From positions 1-64,000 of the forward strand of contig JAGKWS010000013.1 of the NCBI GenBank assembly GCA_021151685.1: a DNA stretch of 64,000 bases. Direction: 5' to 3'. This stretch comes from Chitinophagaceae bacterium (lineage in GTDB: Bacteria; Bacteroidota; Bacteroidia; Chitinophagales; Chitinophagaceae). Made by a program: the position numbers and the translations under genes. Below the pieces are notes generated by a model that ran no database searches, was not told the origin of the DNA, and saw nothing but the letters and a program-made list of their open reading frames with translations. The first letter of the stretch is position 1; each line of letters begins with the position of its first letter. This document shows, one piece after another, positions 62,846 to 64,000 of this stretch.

Positions 62846-64000
62846 TTATAGTTCTTCTTCTATTTCTAATAGTGCATCAAAAAGGTGATTCCCTTCTGCC
62901 AGCATCTCGTTCAAATAATTTTTGTCGGAAGGTATGCCGTGCCAGGTCGGCAATTTTTTTATTACTCCCGTTTGGTCTTCAAGCTGATAAATGGTTACAT
63001 CGTTGGCAGCAATGAGCGAATTAACAGGCACTATATCTTGTAGCCGAGCCATGTACTCATCCCATTTACCCACAGATTTCAGCTTTTCTCCTGTAGCATG
63101 GGCCTGTATGGCAATGCTAAGAAAATTGATGATATAGGGGCTGTGGGTAGTCAGTATTATTTTGTTACCAATTGTATGGTTAGCGGCTTCTAATAGATAG
63201 TTGAGTGCCGCACGCTGCGATGAGGGAAACAGATTTTGTTCGGGTTCTTCTACAATGTTGATGAAACACTTGTTGTGGTATTTATCGTATACCTTACTTA
63301 CCCTGAGTTCTTTTTCTTCGGGCGACAGCGATTTGTCCAACATAATGGCCAGCACTTCCCGGTCGCGCCGTACACTTTGATTGGCACTTACCGGAGCAAC
63401 TGAAGGTTCATCTTCAAATTTGACCTTCAAGGCCAAATTACGGGACACGACAATCAAAGGAATCAATGAGTGCATCCCGCTTGATGCATCCCGCAAGTCA
63501 ATTTTATAATCTTTTCCAACAACATATGAGACATCGTTTTGCTCATCATACTCGTAGTAGAAATTGTCATAGAGCAGATTTAGCCGGTACCCCTGCATCT
63601 CAAGCTGGGCGCGTTTCAATTCTTCGGCTAACTCGGCCAATGGTGCCGGCAACCCCGAAAAATTGAAAGCCTCACTAATGGTACTTAAGAAATTGCGCTC
63701 TGCCGGCACATACATAATCTTGGGGACAACATATTCTTCCTCCATATCCTCGAACTCAGGCCACGGCACACCTTTACTTGGCATGTATGTAATTCGGAAT
63801 CTCTCACCTACGTATTCTAACTCCGTCTTTTCCGTCAGGTAACTCTTTATACGGTGCCAGGCAAGGAGGTTAATAATATCAATTCCCCTGTTTGCGACTA
63901 TGTCACCTCTGTTCTTCGCTTTCTCCAGCCATGTAAACGTAGAAATGAGCTTTGCAACAGTACTCTTACCACTGCCCTGATTGCCTATGAATACGGTAGC
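62846..64000 (-). CDS. ABC/SMC-type AAA ATPase (AAA_15/21-like), partial at the right edge
   Basis: 384 codons are visible and the frame continues past the right edge, so only a short N-terminus is missing. Walker A GNQGSGKST lies at about 63959-63985. A YVPAERNFLSTI segment, typical of AAA_15/AAA_21 proteins, follows, then a degenerate ABC signature (DASSGMHSLIPL), Walker B INIVEEPEQNLFP and the H-loop ILTTHSPYIINFL. These are the marks of OLD/RecF/ABC-type ATPases that act with nucleases in phage defence. The stop is 2 bases before the ATG of the small nuclease-like gene, so they form an operon. The protein lacks a TOPRIM domain in the visible part, which argues against OLD and Gabija GajA. 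Confidence 0.8.
   Translation of the reverse strand, partial: ATVFIGNQGSGKSTVAKLISTFTWLEKAKNRGDIVANRGIDIINLLAWHRIKSYLTEKTELEYVGERFRITYMPSKGVPWPEFEDMEEEYVVPKIMYVPAERNFLSTISEAFNFSGLPAPLAELAEELKRAQLEMQGYRLNLLYDNFYYEYDEQNDVSYVVGKDYKIDLRDASSGMHSLIPLIVVSRNLALKVKFEDEPSVAPVSANQSVRRDREVLAIMLDKSLSPEEKELRVSKVYDKYHNKCFINIVEEPEQNLFPSSQRAALNYLLEAANHTIGNKIILTTHSPYIINFLSIAIQAHATGEKLKSVGKWDEYMARLQDIVPVNSLIAANDVTIYQLEDQTGVIKKLPTWHGIPSDKNYLNEMLAEGNHLFDALLEIEEEL

Noticed and set aside
63473..63497. 10-bp direct repeat TGCATCCCGC inside the ATPase gene
   Set aside because: It is explained by the coding sequence of the DASSGM segment; no sign of a mobile or regulatory repeat.

Overview
The window looks like a chromosomal segment from a member of the phylum Bacteroidota, most plausibly Chitinophagales/Chitinophagaceae-like. 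The evidence is indirect but consistent: secreted proteins with C-terminal type IX secretion (T9SS) sorting domains, promoter boxes of the TAnnTTTG type, giant two-component sensors with propeller and Y_Y_Y domains, DUF3857/transglutaminase proteins, a DUF2795 protein and a TonB-receptor plug domain. I see no rRNA, tRNA, CRISPR array, prophage or transposase. Base composition varies by eye: single 60-base lines range from about 65% GC in uvrB to about 35% GC in the sensor-kinase array.

Layout. 1-2148: end of a polysaccharide locus (O-antigen ligase-like and Wzz-like genes) and a small membrane protein. 2274-9710: housekeeping genes gpmI, a HAD nucleotidase, ppiD-like foldase, apaG and dxs. 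9748-9985: a nested palindromic repeat. 10074-13104: small envelope genes, including a barrel-less TonB plug protein and a frameshifted CarboxypepD_reg-like gene. 13269-22965: FMN reductase, three T9SS-type secreted proteins, xth and radC. 23082-29302: uvrB and two DUF3857/transglutaminase-like proteins, the second without its catalytic cysteine. 29359-33681: YkgJ, CPBP protease and ABC ATPase genes, a DUF2795 gene, a structured intergenic RNA candidate and a PHP-type hydrolase. 33816-38583: a receiver-only response regulator and an MBOAT acyltransferase flanked by two SGNH proteins. 38875-49853: three paralogous hybrid-length sensor kinases interleaved with two LytTR regulators. 50044-58050: upp, a MoxR ATPase, two Tat-type ferritin-like proteins, a zinc-ribbon protein, Nif3, a glycosidase-like lipoprotein and an HTH-pentapeptide-repeat fusion. 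58344-64000: a lipoprotein, a ChbG/FkbH pair, and an ABC-type ATPase with a PD-(D/E)XK-like partner running off the right edge.

How the genes work together. The left edge and the MBOAT/SGNH and ChbG/FkbH groups point to synthesis and acyl or deacetyl modification of surface polysaccharides. The kinase/regulator array looks like a locally expanded signalling module. The right-edge pair has the architecture of a two-gene nuclease/ATPase defence system. Its small gene is readable only if one base of an eight-T run is skipped. Several housekeeping genes have a -7 promoter box only 4-7 bases before the ATG, which suggests leaderless or nearly leaderless transcripts.
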